DNA from: a virus
Virus record (IMG/VR): IMGVR_UViG_3300036881_000024
Location: 1-61,419 of that record
Reading direction: 5' to 3' (one strand)
DNA length: 61,419 nucleotides
Part shown: one piece after another, positions 8,672-17,167 of the stretch
How the letters are laid out: each line of letters starts with the position of its first letter
Position numbering within the stretch: the stretch's first letter is position 1
The notes under the pieces: generated by a model
Seen by the model: only the letters and a program-made list of their open reading frames with translations
What the model was told of the DNA's origin: nothing
The model's database searches: none
Program-made: the position numbers and the translations under genes

Positions 8672-11600
8672 CCTTCGCCTCCACTCTGTCCGAACATCTG
8701 AATCGGCTCGTACTCGGCGTCAGACCCCCACGGTTTGCAATATGCAACGCATCCGTCCATATACACCTTGAGTGCCGGATCGGTCGATTGAAACTGCCAG
8801 TTCAGCCACTTCCATTTGTTCGGAGACGGCTTTACAAAATACTTGGTCGGGGTTGTCGTAGCGGGAAGGGTAATGGCCGATGGAGCATAGCTCCCGTTAT
8901 CTGCGTCCTGCACAATTCCAGTGAGCGTGACCGTATCTGCCGAAGTGTATTCGATCACCAACGCGCCGCAGTGTCCCCACCCTCTCAGGCCAATCGCAGG
9001 CGTTGCAACCGTTCCCGTCACCGCTTCCGTTCCCGAACTTGAGAACTGCCGGATGGTGAAGTCCGAACATCCCACCAGAACACCTTGCACGCTCTGGCCC
9101 TGATTCGAGGCATGAGTCGTGGCCTTGGGGGTCGTCAAGTCGAGCACCCACGCCATCGCGTTGATGTCGAAGACCAGCGTGTAGCGGTTGCCGTCCGTTC
9201 CGATGTAGTTGTAGTAAACATAAGGCCCCTGCCCCGAGAACTGCTGCAAGTCCGGTTTCGTATCGTCAGGCGGATAGATCGTCACGCCGTTTCGCGTAAT
9301 CGCTGTGGGGGTTGATCCCTCATGCGCGAACAGCGGATACAGCGTTTCATCTGTCACGGACTCCGAAGGCCCGCCCGACTGCGAGAACTCAATCCCATCA
9401 TCGACCCGGAACAATGTCTTGCCGCTGCCCTCGACATAGAGACACCGGGGAATGAACAGGCCGCGCTTAATCTCCGTGGTCCTGAAACTCCACGTCTGTC
9501 CCTGTGTGCCTTCAGCAGTTGCCGTCGCCATTGCCAGATTCGGCTGCATGACCCATGCTCTCTTGATCGAGAACACAATCGCGTAGCCGGAACTCATCGC
9601 CCCGTTCACCAGAGCTTCAGACGGGTCAGTCAAGTTCTGCTGATTTGTGTCGGGAGCGGAATCAAGGTTGTTCCCCTTGCACCAGTAAATCGTTCCCGGT
9701 CGCAACGGATCGCCGACTCCGCACTGAAAGGGAATGTTGTCAGTCGGGCCGAAGAGATAGGGCAATGGCTGCTGAGCCAGTTTCGGCTGTGCAATATCGT
9801 AAGGAACGCCCGCGCCGCCCGATGTTCCGATGGTGTCGGGAATGTTGGGAATCACAAGTTGAGTCGTGCTCAGCGGTCTTGCCACCAATGAATAGGCATT
9901 CTGCGTGGGAGAGCCAATCAGCATGAGCGTGCCGGGAAGCCAGCGAGTGTCGAACTTGTCGCCGGATTTCCATGTCACCACGCCGTCCACGATAGTCACC
10001 ACTCCCGACTTCGGAGTGTCGATCGACGGAAACGGCTCAAAGTCGTCTTCCGCCATAATCTGATTATTCGCGGCGGCAAGATCGCTCAGCGTGTCCTCGA
10101 TGGCCGTGTTGTAGACCTCGCCGTTGATCGTTCCGCCAAGCCCATCGTTCGGGCCTGTGGCGACGTAGGTCGGATTCGCCAGCGCATCATCCTGCCGGTA
10201 GCAGTCCCACTTGTTGGCTTGGGGATCGCTCGAATACGGCATCAGGATCGTGTTCGCCAGAACTGGGGTCTGCTGAATCGGGGAAGCCTGGCCGGGATTC
10301 GACTGCGCTCCCGTTTCCGTGGCGCGGTACTTGCCCCAATATCGCACTCCCGTCCTCACTCCCTGGGGCAGCGGAGGAATCACCGCTACAGCCGCCCCCG
10401 GAGTCGGAGCCATCTCGACAATCAGCGAACGCCCTGAGTGATACCAGTAGTCCCAATCGATCTCAAACGGATAAATCCCCGCCGCTGGAAACGTCACACT
10501 GACGGTGTTCGTGACGTGGGTGCCCGTGCCGTTCGGCGTGGAGACAAAGAGTAACGGAAGCCCGCTCGCCACGGTGATCGCCTGCCCCATCGCTCCATAA
10601 ACCGCTCCGCCCGTCGAAGTGGCTCCGCCCCCGATCCCGAACATGATCTGGTCCTTGTTCTGGATCTGGATGGCGTAGGTGCCGCCCTGGGGAATCCACA
10701 ACGAGCCGGTGATGCAAGCATTGAAGTCCTGATACCCGTCCGATTCGAGAGCCGGAGAAAAGAGGTTGATCGAGCCCACCGTTGCGCCGGCTGAGTCGAG
10801 AGTTGACCACAAGACAGGGACCGTTCCGTCTTCAGGGGTCGAGTCGAAGATCAGGGAATTGTTGGAAGCGGTAGCCTGAGCCGTCCCTAAAGTGCGGGCA
10901 ATGCCTGTTCCGCCGTCGTTCGGATTCTTCCAAATGTACTCGGCGACAGGCCCGGAGTGTGGAGAGTCGCCGAAGACCGCCGCATTCACCAAGCCAACAA
11001 GCGAGGCAACCTGAGTGATCGCAGAGGTCGATACGACCGCCTCGACAAGAAATGCCCCTGAGTTCGCGGAGAAGGTTCCGCCTTGAGAGTTAATGCCGAT
11101 TTGGAGTTGCGCCGCTCCCGCGGGAACGGTCAGGGTAGCCGATGCTCCTACGTTTCCTACTACTGGCGGAGCGCCACTGACCGTGGATTGCGCAATGATA
11201 TTTCCGTCCGCGTCGGTGAAGGCGAATACCACGATCTTCGGAGACGTGATGAAGTCGCCAGGATAGTTCGCTGCGTGAGTTCCCGCATCTCCCGGCGCAT
11301 GAGTCGCCCGGTTCACCGTGGCTGTTCCCGTCACCGTCAGAGTGACCGTAGAGCCCGGAACCGGCGTAGCGATAGCTGTCGGATACGGCGGCTGAATGTC
11401 GCTTCCTGAGTAGTTGTAGTTCGCGTTCACCCCAGAGATGTTTGTCCACGGCGGCGTGTTGGCAGGAAGACTCAACCATTGCGTCACGTTCACCGTGTTC
11501 ACGCCGACAATGGGAGGATACTGCGGTTCCTTGATGCCTGTTTTGCGCACCAGACCCGTGCTCGAAACCTTAATCATCCCCGAGCACGTAAATCCGCCTG

Positions 11601-11979
11601 TCACCGTCACGTCCCCGGCGGCGGCGGAGTCGCCAAGGTACATGAAGGGGCGCACAGACTGATTGGGCTGAAACGGCGCGAACGAAACTGGATTGCCCGA
11701 GAGCCCTGTAGCGATCTTCGTGTTCCCGTTGTATAGATTTCCGTCCGCATCGACGGATAGAATTGCGTAGCCGCTCGATGGACCCGCAGGGGTTGTGTCA
11801 TTCAACCGAGCGATGGATTGTACAGCGGCAGAGAGGGTGTAGAGCGCCGCGCTCAGGGGATTGCGCAGCGCGAAGCCGCCACGAAGGAAAGCGCGGACAT
11901 TGACGGCCAGAGCGCAGAATCCAGCCCTGATCCGATTGATCGGATGAGCTAGATCGAGGCCGTGGAATTCAATCGCCAT
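8668..11979 (-). CDS. Large tail-tube / hub protein with PA14-like domain
   Basis: At 1103 residues this is the largest complete virion protein, placed where podovirus tail tubular protein B or tail stabilisation proteins lie. The N-terminus (MAIEFHGLDLAHPINRIRAG) and the C-terminal two thirds, with repeated beta-propeller-like strands (for example LFRVDDGIEFSQSGG), fit such a protein. Around residues 430-540 there is a segment that resembles a PA14 carbohydrate-binding domain (GTYAIQIQNKDQIMFGIGGG, later GIYPFEIDWDYWYHSGRSL). That would be an insertion able to bind host glycans. The start follows the stop of the 55-residue basic gene without a gap (TAG-ATG). Function is inferred from size, position and domain likeness. 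Confidence 0.65.
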   Translation of the reverse strand: MAIEFHGLDLAHPINRIRAGFCALAVNVRAFLRGGFALRNPLSAALYTLSAAVQSIARLNDTTPAGPSSGYAILSVDADGNLYNGNTKIATGLSGNPVSFAPFQPNQSVRPFMYLGDSAAAGDVTVTGGFTCSGMIKVSSTGLVRKTGIKEPQYPPIVGVNTVNVTQWLSLPANTPPWTNISGVNANYNYSGSDIQPPYPTAIATPVPGSTVTLTVTGTATVNRATHAPGDAGTHAANYPGDFITSPKIVVFAFTDADGNIIAQSTVSGAPPVVGNVGASATLTVPAGAAQLQIGINSQGGTFSANSGAFLVEAVVSTSAITQVASLVGLVNAAVFGDSPHSGPVAEYIWKNPNDGGTGIARTLGTAQATASNNSLIFDSTPEDGTVPVLWSTLDSAGATVGSINLFSPALESDGYQDFNACITGSLWIPQGGTYAIQIQNKDQIMFGIGGGATSTGGAVYGAMGQAITVASGLPLLFVSTPNGTGTHVTNTVSVTFPAAGIYPFEIDWDYWYHSGRSLIVEMAPTPGAAVAVIPPLPQGVRTGVRYWGKYRATETGAQSNPGQASPIQQTPVLANTILMPYSSDPQANKWDCYRQDDALANPTYVATGPNDGLGGTINGEVYNTAIEDTLSDLAAANNQIMAEDDFEPFPSIDTPKSGVVTIVDGVVTWKSGDKFDTRWLPGTLMLIGSPTQNAYSLVARPLSTTQLVIPNIPDTIGTSGGAGVPYDIAQPKLAQQPLPYLFGPTDNIPFQCGVGDPLRPGTIYWCKGNNLDSAPDTNQQNLTDPSEALVNGAMSSGYAIVFSIKRAWVMQPNLAMATATAEGTQGQTWSFRTTEIKRGLFIPRCLYVEGSGKTLFRVDDGIEFSQSGGPSESVTDETLYPLFAHEGSTPTAITRNGVTIYPPDDTKPDLQQFSGQGPYVYYNYIGTDGNRYTLVFDINAMAWVLDLTTPKATTHASNQGQSVQGVLVGCSDFTIRQFSSSGTEAVTGTVATPAIGLRGWGHCGALVIEYTSADTVTLTGIVQDADNGSYAPSAITLPATTTPTKYFVKPSPNKWKWLNWQFQSTDPALKVYMDGCVAYCKPWGSDAEYEPIQMFGQSGGEG

Positions 11980-12147
11980 CTATCGCTTGCCGCTTCCCTT
12001 CCTGCGTGTCTTTTTCTTCCCGTGCTTGACCTCGTGATACTTCCCTGCCACCACGACGCCTTTCGCGTGACTCTTGATGCCGTGAATGTGGCGATATGCT
12101 CTCGATTTCCGGTACGCTTCCTTGCTGCGAAATCTGTCTACTGGCAT
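11980..12147 (-). CDS. Small very basic virion-operon protein
   Basis: Fifty-five residues from the ATG at 12147, chosen because GGGAGGGGG stands 4-5 nt upstream; a longer frame from 12183 lacks this. The sequence (MPVDRFRSKEAYRKSRAYRH, then IHGIKSHAKGV) ends KHGKKKTRRKGSGKR and is extremely rich in Lys, Arg and His, suggesting DNA or RNA binding, perhaps packaged with the genome. Similar small proteins with a SKEAYR-x-x-AY-x-HIHG pattern occur beside head genes in phages; no function is known to me. It overlaps nothing and is sandwiched between the hub gene and the gene at 12170. Confidence 0.6.
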   Translation of the reverse strand: MPVDRFRSKEAYRKSRAYRHIHGIKSHAKGVVVAGKYHEVKHGKKKTRRKGSGKR

Positions 12148-12169
12148 GGCCCCCTCCCTGCTCACCGCG

Positions 12170-13687
12170 TCACGCTGGTTCATTGCTCTCAGCCTCTCTC
12201 GGCTTAGCCTCGTCCTGCTTCTTGCCTTGCGCTCTCAGCAATTCCACAAACACACCATACGTGGCCCAGCGTTTGTTCACCGCTACAGCCGCACGGTAGA
12301 AGTCCTTGAGCAGCGGCATGGTCGCCGCAAACTCCCCCCCCCCACACTTGAACATCGCCGCGTGCTGAGCGTAGTTCAAAATTGCTTCAAAATCATCCCT
12401 CGAACACTGGACGTAGGTATTCGTCGAATCGAGGAGCGGCGCGTTGCCTACGAGTTGCAGCGTGACCAACTGCCCGCTCCCCGGAACCGGCGCGATCAAG
12501 TCCATCCCCGCCTCAACCACCGAGGGCAAATTCTGCTGAGATTGCTGCCAACCCACCGCCAACGAATCCATCTCCGCGAGAGACGTTGCATCGGCTACCT
12601 TCCCATTGATGAGCGTCTGCAAGAGCCAGTTCGACCCCTTCATCATTTCGAGCATCTGCGTATAGCGTTCCATGCAGTATGCCGACCTCTGCCTGTCCGT
12701 CGCTTCCGACTCCATTCCCAATACATCCGCCAGCGCCCCGTACATCGGCACCAAGGCCCAGTCATCCGGCACTCCAAGCAGCGAAGCAGCCGGCGGAGCG
12801 AACGTTGGACCAGCGTTCAGCGCCAGTACCTCGAAGTTCCCCGGCGTGGTCGGAGCAATGTCCACATCGAACGCCAGCGGAGGCTCCGAAGCAATCGCCC
12901 ATGACTGCGGAAAACCGACCGTCTGAAGGTACTCCGGTTCGAATGACTGGAAAGCTAGCGCATCTTCGCGGGTCAAGGTAATAGGCCGCCAGAACTGCAC
13001 CGCCGACCCTGCCAGCGCCCCGGGAGTGGGCAAGCTGATCGACACCGCAAGCCCTGTGATGTCAGTCACAAAGGTTCCCGCCTGAATCCCCGTTCCCGTG
13101 ATTATCTGCCCCGCCGCAATGCCCGTTGCCGCCCCTACGTTGATCTGAGACGCGCCGAATAGGGCTGTGCCGGTGGTCTGGGCCATCAGCGCCATAAAAC
13201 GAATCCTGCGCGGTTCTAGCACCGTATCCGGCAGCACCGATCTGCGAGTTCCGGGGGTCGAGTTGACGGGAGAAATCAGTGCGATATTACACGAAGTCGC
13301 CTGAATGACCTCCTGAGTCCGTTTCTGGAGGCAGTATTGAAGATTCTGGAAGGTGAACTGATTAGTCCCCGCCCAGGTCCCCGCGTTCAACTGCGGCTCT
13401 AGAAGCATCGAGCACATCTGGCCGTATAGGTACTGGTCGGTCACCGAGCGCAGACGTGGTGATCCGGTCAGCGTCCCGGTGTTGATCCACTGACCTTGGG
13501 CATTGTTGATGTTGAAGGGTGCGTTCCACTGCTCAGTGAGGCCATTGAAATGCCTCAGGCCTTCGGTCAGCAGCATCCAAAGCTCCGCCGCCGTCCACAG
13601 ACCCGGATTCGCCGCAGTGACTTTGAGCCGCCCCTGAAGGGCTTGGATTGCAGCGGTTTTCGTGAGCCAGGTGAAAGGAGTTGCCAC
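12170..13687 (-). CDS. Large virion protein of the head-tail region
   Basis: About 505 residues from a GTG at 13687 (VATPFTWLTKTAAIQALQGR), which has AGGAG 8 nt before it; a longer in-frame start at 13747 would overlap the upstream gene. The protein has a helical N-terminal half with several Trp residues, a beta-rich central insert with ITGTGIQAGTFVTDITGL (a Gly/Thr strand repeat seen in phage appendage proteins) and a helical C-terminus ending in a charged tail (GKKQDEAKPREAESNEPA). It is between the adaptor/completion genes and the tail hub, so a connector or tail-sheath-adjacent role is plausible. No family recognised. Confidence 0.55.
   Translation of the reverse strand: MATPFTWLTKTAAIQALQGRLKVTAANPGLWTAAELWMLLTEGLRHFNGLTEQWNAPFNINNAQGQWINTGTLTGSPRLRSVTDQYLYGQMCSMLLEPQLNAGTWAGTNQFTFQNLQYCLQKRTQEVIQATSCNIALISPVNSTPGTRRSVLPDTVLEPRRIRFMALMAQTTGTALFGASQINVGAATGIAAGQIITGTGIQAGTFVTDITGLAVSISLPTPGALAGSAVQFWRPITLTREDALAFQSFEPEYLQTVGFPQSWAIASEPPLAFDVDIAPTTPGNFEVLALNAGPTFAPPAASLLGVPDDWALVPMYGALADVLGMESEATDRQRSAYCMERYTQMLEMMKGSNWLLQTLINGKVADATSLAEMDSLAVGWQQSQQNLPSVVEAGMDLIAPVPGSGQLVTLQLVGNAPLLDSTNTYVQCSRDDFEAILNYAQHAAMFKCGGGEFAATMPLLKDFYRAAVAVNKRWATYGVFVELLRAQGKKQDEAKPREAESNEPA
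13279..13292 (+). promoter_or_regulatory. Dispersed palindrome copy 2
   Basis: GTGCGATATTACAC, matching the TGC-R-ATATT-R-CA family. It lies inside the coding region of the gene at 12170. Confidence 0.35.
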
Positions 13688-13692
13688 ATCCG

Positions 13693-13977
13693 CTACTCCT
13701 GAAACATTATGTCGCAGGTATCGGTGTTCACGATATACGCGAACCACTCATTCAAGTTCTGGCCTTCGTGCTGCGCAGGCCCAAAGGTCATCGATCCCCC
13801 CGGCGTGATGAGGATTCCCTTTGTCGCACTCGTGCTCGAATCCCCGAAGCGCATATTGTGTGAACCGTTGTTTTGGACCGTCACCCACTGAAAAGGGACC
13901 GTGGGCATAATCTCTGTCGTGCGCGGAATGACCGGGATTGTTCCCGTCGCCGTTGCTGTGATCTGAAGTAGCTGCAT
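13693..13977 (-). CDS. Small virion protein (head completion or decoration candidate)
   Basis: Ninety-four residues from the ATG at 13977, which overlaps the stop of the upstream adaptor gene as TAATG. The sequence MQLLQITATATGTIPVIPRT is followed by beta strands including FQWVTVQNNGSHNMRFGDSS and a GGSMTFGP turn. A short all-beta protein next to the adaptor gene could be a head completion, stopper or decoration protein. A longer in-frame start at 14055 would lie inside the adaptor coding region and is not preferred. Confidence 0.6.
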   Translation of the reverse strand: MQLLQITATATGTIPVIPRTTEIMPTVPFQWVTVQNNGSHNMRFGDSSTSATKGILITPGGSMTFGPAQHEGQNLNEWFAYIVNTDTCDIMFQE

Positions 13978-15011
13978 TACACGCCCCCTCGCGTTGGATA
14001 CCCACCGATTTGCAACTTGCCTGAGTATGTGGCGAAGGCACCGCTGCCATTCCACTTGCCCGGCTGATTCGTGTGCGTGAAGTTTTCCCCGTCAAGGTTC
14101 AGGTCAATCGAGAGCACTTGCCCGAAGTATTCGTAGTACGTTTTCTGCGCCATCGTCGAGAGCAGCATCATGCCCTTGCCCGAGCTCGGAGTCTTCGCTT
14201 CCATCTCCGCTGCCTTGTCCATGAAGAGAATTTCTTTCGCCTTGAACTCGACCATGTTATCGGTGATTGGCGCTTCGGGATACATGCTCATCCAGTCAGT
14301 CACCACTTCCGGCAACTGCCCCCTGCGCCGGTACGTCAGCGTGTAGGGCGTGAGATTGCCCTGCCACGGGTACAGCTCAAAGCGCTGCCAGCCGTAAGTC
14401 GAACTCCCCGGCCTCTGGTCGATTCCGGCAGGAACAACGTTGGTCGGTAGCGACTGGTCTTGCCGCTGCGGGTCGAGGTTCGCAAGGTCGGCGCGTGTCA
14501 GGCTCCAGAAGTCTAGCGGCTGGTCATTGGTGAAATCTTGAATCGCAATCCACTTCCTGAAGTCCTGTACCGGCGACACGAAGTAGTGCTGGTAGATGTA
14601 GTAAGGCTGGCCACTCCCCGATCCCGGCTCCATCCACGGACGGTCCAGAGTCAGGGTCACGAAGCCGGGGTTGATGGTGTTGTAGTCGTATCCAACGATG
14701 TCGTAAATGGCGAAGGCCGGGTTGCGATACTGAAGTTGCGTGATGAACGGGCGTCCAGTGTAGGCGATGAGCACAGCGGTCGCCGTCGCATCGGCGATGA
14801 CTTGATTCGAGTATGGAGTCGTTGTGAAGGTGCCAGTGTTGAAGACGACGCCCGGAGCAAGCCACCCCGCAAAGCCCTTCTGAAACGACCAGTCAGTTTG
14901 GTTGTAGATCGCCTCAAGAGCGCGGCGCACACCCGTCTGAGCACGCGATAGAGGCGTATCTGGAACCAACCGGGTTAAGTTGAAGCTGACCGTGTACAGC
15001 GACATTCTCAC
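13977..15011 (-). CDS. Head-tail adaptor-like protein (tail tubular A position)
   Basis: A 344-residue protein with MSLYTVSFNLTRLVPDTPLS near the start (MRMSL; the second ATG is also possible). Features seen: an N-terminal helix followed by WSFQKGFAGWLAPG, a central region rich in Tyr, Trp and Phe, and a helical C-terminal part (MVEFKAKEILFMDKAAEMEA). This layout and its position after the capsid genes and before the tail hub are those of podovirus head-tail adaptors, but sequence alone does not prove it. It is the first gene after a strong terminator, so it needs read-through or its own promoter. Confidence 0.5.
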   Translation of the reverse strand: MRMSLYTVSFNLTRLVPDTPLSRAQTGVRRALEAIYNQTDWSFQKGFAGWLAPGVVFNTGTFTTTPYSNQVIADATATAVLIAYTGRPFITQLQYRNPAFAIYDIVGYDYNTINPGFVTLTLDRPWMEPGSGSGQPYYIYQHYFVSPVQDFRKWIAIQDFTNDQPLDFWSLTRADLANLDPQRQDQSLPTNVVPAGIDQRPGSSTYGWQRFELYPWQGNLTPYTLTYRRRGQLPEVVTDWMSMYPEAPITDNMVEFKAKEILFMDKAAEMEAKTPSSGKGMMLLSTMAQKTYYEYFGQVLSIDLNLDGENFTHTNQPGKWNGSGAFATYSGKLQIGGYPTRGGV

Positions 15012-15016
15012 TCCCT

Positions 15017-15051
15017 AAAAAAAGGGACGAGCGGCTTTTGCCACCCGCCCC
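15017..15051 (-). terminator. Rho-independent terminator after the capsid gene cluster
   Basis: Read on the minus strand, GGGGCGGGTGGC pairs with GCCGCTCGTCCC over 12 bp (three G-U pairs) around an AAAA loop, followed by seven Ts. It lies directly after the third head gene and before the adaptor gene, comparable to phages that place a partial terminator downstream of the capsid gene to raise capsid expression. Confidence 0.8.
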
Positions 15052-15074
15052 GATGGGCCACCCGCGATGACGGC

Positions 15075-16298
15075 CTACAAACTCGATACCAGCGCCGCGA
15101 ACTGTACCTGCTCTGCGCTCAAATTCGTTCCCGCTGCCACCTGATTGCCATTCACCGGAGCGCCTGTCACCAGCACCGCCGCGGTCCCGCCGTCGGCGGA
15201 TGTGTTCGCAATGGCTGTCCAGCCGTTCGCCTTGATGAGTTGGTTCGTCAGGCCGGTCGCAATCACCGTTCCCAGACTGCCGTTCAGGACCGTGTTGGTC
15301 GTGACACCCTGCACCACAATCAACTCGCCCGGCACAAAGTTCTGCGTCGCCGTCAAGGTGAAGAGGCCGGAGTGCGACGCATCGGCGGCAACCGCCAAAG
15401 TGTTCGTGATGCTTGCCGGGGTCGCTGTCGTGATTGGAGCCCCGCCGTTCGTCACCAGCAGCGAAGCGGTGCCGGTTTCGCCGGTTGTCGCGCTCAGGTT
15501 AGCGGCCTGTAGGTTCGCCGTCCAACCCGTCGAGGATGCCGTGACGATCTGCGCGACCGTTCCCTGCGGAACCTCGCCAGCAACGAGACCTTGCAGGACC
15601 ACAAACTGTCCAACAGAGAAAGTGTTGGCTTGGACGACAGTGAGCACATCTGACGCGACCGCAACACTGGTTACCGCGCCGCCGGACACAACCGCCTGTA
15701 ATGGGTTTCCAGACGCGGCTTGTACGACCTGAAACTTGAGAGCCGCATCTGCAGCAGAAGCGTAGCTGAGTGCTTTCGCGGGACCGTAGTTGAAACTGAA
15801 CTGCGTCGCGCTGGCCGCCGTCACCTGCACCATCACGCCATTGAGGAAGATCGACTTTGCGCTTGCGCCGCCGGAGAGAACGACGAATTGCCCCACCTGA
15901 AGCGAATTGGCAACCACGATTGTCCCAACGCCGTTGGCAGTGAACGCGCTGGTCGTAGCGGCAGCGGAAAGAGGTCCGAGAGACAGAGGCACACCGGCGA
16001 CGGGAGTGTTTCCGTTGGCTCCCGAATACTCCCACACCGCCGTCCAGCCAGAGACCGAGGGACCGCCCACGCCGCCCCCGGCCCGGACTTGGTTGTAACC
16101 CACAGCAAGCGGGATGAAGCGCACCTTGTAGTTTCCGCTCAGGCTCGTGCAGTCGGACGGGAAGTTGATGTACTCGCCGGAACCCGGATTGTAGACCGGA
16201 TCGCCAGCGGAGACGTAGGACGAAGGACCGCTCGCGTAGAGCAGGGCATTGCGAATCTCGCCTACCTCCGCCGCAGGAAACACATAGCTGGTATTCAA
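15075..16298 (-). CDS. Virion protein with repeated Ig-like beta domains
   Basis: A 407-residue protein (MNTSYVFPAAEVGEIRNALL). After ~80 residues it contains at least three copies of a beta motif with VGQFVVLSGG, VGQFVVLQGL and PGELIVVQGV, each followed by a GTVAQIVTASSTGW-like strand. Such Val/Gly/Thr-rich repeats are typical of immunoglobulin-like or fibre domains decorating capsids or tails. It is the last gene before the 15017 terminator and so belongs to the same transcript as the capsid, suggesting a copy number like that of the capsid. Confidence 0.65.
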   Translation of the reverse strand: MNTSYVFPAAEVGEIRNALLYASGPSSYVSAGDPVYNPGSGEYINFPSDCTSLSGNYKVRFIPLAVGYNQVRAGGGVGGPSVSGWTAVWEYSGANGNTPVAGVPLSLGPLSAAATTSAFTANGVGTIVVANSLQVGQFVVLSGGASAKSIFLNGVMVQVTAASATQFSFNYGPAKALSYASAADAALKFQVVQAASGNPLQAVVSGGAVTSVAVASDVLTVVQANTFSVGQFVVLQGLVAGEVPQGTVAQIVTASSTGWTANLQAANLSATTGETGTASLLVTNGGAPITTATPASITNTLAVAADASHSGLFTLTATQNFVPGELIVVQGVTTNTVLNGSLGTVIATGLTNQLIKANGWTAIANTSADGGTAAVLVTGAPVNGNQVAAGTNLSAEQVQFAALVSSL

Positions 16299-16306
16299 TG
16301 GTCCCC

Positions 16307-17167
16307 CTATCCCTGCACTACGGGCAAGCGCAAGCGCACGCGCGTCAATGACGTTGCGGCTGCAATGTCGATGGTGTTGCCGATGTAGCCAAGCGTCGGC
16401 GCGGTTGCCGATGTCGTGGTCGTCACCGCCGCAGCCGTTGCCGCGCTCGCTACCGAGCCCGAGGCGGTTGCCGTGGCCGTGGTCACGTACAGCGGCGCAT
16501 CGCCGAGTTCCTGAATCAGAATCCAGGCCGCCGCGCTGATCTGAGCCGCCGTCAACGTGGTCAGAGCGATACCGCGCACATCGACAAGATTGCCAGAGCT
16601 TGAATCGAACGAGCTGATGAAGTTCGGGCTCTCATGCTGCTGTGCGACCACCGACCCACCCGAGCCGGTCGAAAGCACGCTCGACAAAGTGAATGTCGGG
16701 ACGGAGGTCATGTTCGCGCCCGCATAAGTGACTTGCGCCGAAGTGATGACGCCCGCCGACAGCGTGAGATTCACGGTTGCGGCCGTCCCGCCGGCTGTCG
16801 AAGAATTGATCGCCACGGTGCCGGTTCCTGAGCCGGTTGCGGTGATGACGTACCCGGTGCCCCCGGCGACAACAATGGCATTGTCGATGTAGGTGCCAAG
16901 GCCGTAGCCCACGGGATAGCCAAACCCGAAGTTCGAGTACGTCGCATTCGGCGAAACCCTCACGAACCGATAGCGGCCCGGATAGAGCTTGTTCCCGTAG
17001 GCGATGTTCCACTGCGCGGCTTCGCTGAGTGTCAGGTCAACGTAGTCACCTTCGTGCAGGGTGCCGCCGAGGTATGGCGTGCCCGTGATCGGGCTGGACA
17101 TGCCAGTGGGCGACGTGTAGACGGCGTAGGGTCCGAGGTAGACCGCATTGAAAGGAACTTGTGCCAT
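16307..17167 (-). CDS. Capsid-associated beta-rich virion protein
   Basis: A 286-residue protein (MAQVPFNAVYLGPYAVYTSP), whose stop is 9 bases before the next gene and whose ATG overlaps the capsid stop (TAATG). The centre is Gly/Thr/Ala-rich with GSGTGTVAINSSTAGGTAAT and a long stretch of Ala/Thr/Ser (TATATASGSVASAATAAAV). The C-terminal YIGNTIDIAAATSLTRVRLR returns to normal composition. Direct coupling to the capsid gene supports a head-decoration role. Confidence 0.6.
   Translation of the reverse strand: MAQVPFNAVYLGPYAVYTSPTGMSSPITGTPYLGGTLHEGDYVDLTLSEAAQWNIAYGNKLYPGRYRFVRVSPNATYSNFGFGYPVGYGLGTYIDNAIVVAGGTGYVITATGSGTGTVAINSSTAGGTAATVNLTLSAGVITSAQVTYAGANMTSVPTFTLSSVLSTGSGGSVVAQQHESPNFISSFDSSSGNLVDVRGIALTTLTAAQISAAAWILIQELGDAPLYVTTATATASGSVASAATAAAVTTTTSATAPTLGYIGNTIDIAAATSLTRVRLRLPVVQG

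Noticed and set aside
12086-12904. Plus-strand frame of 272 codons
   Set aside because: Arg/His-rich antisense shadow of the gene at 12170.
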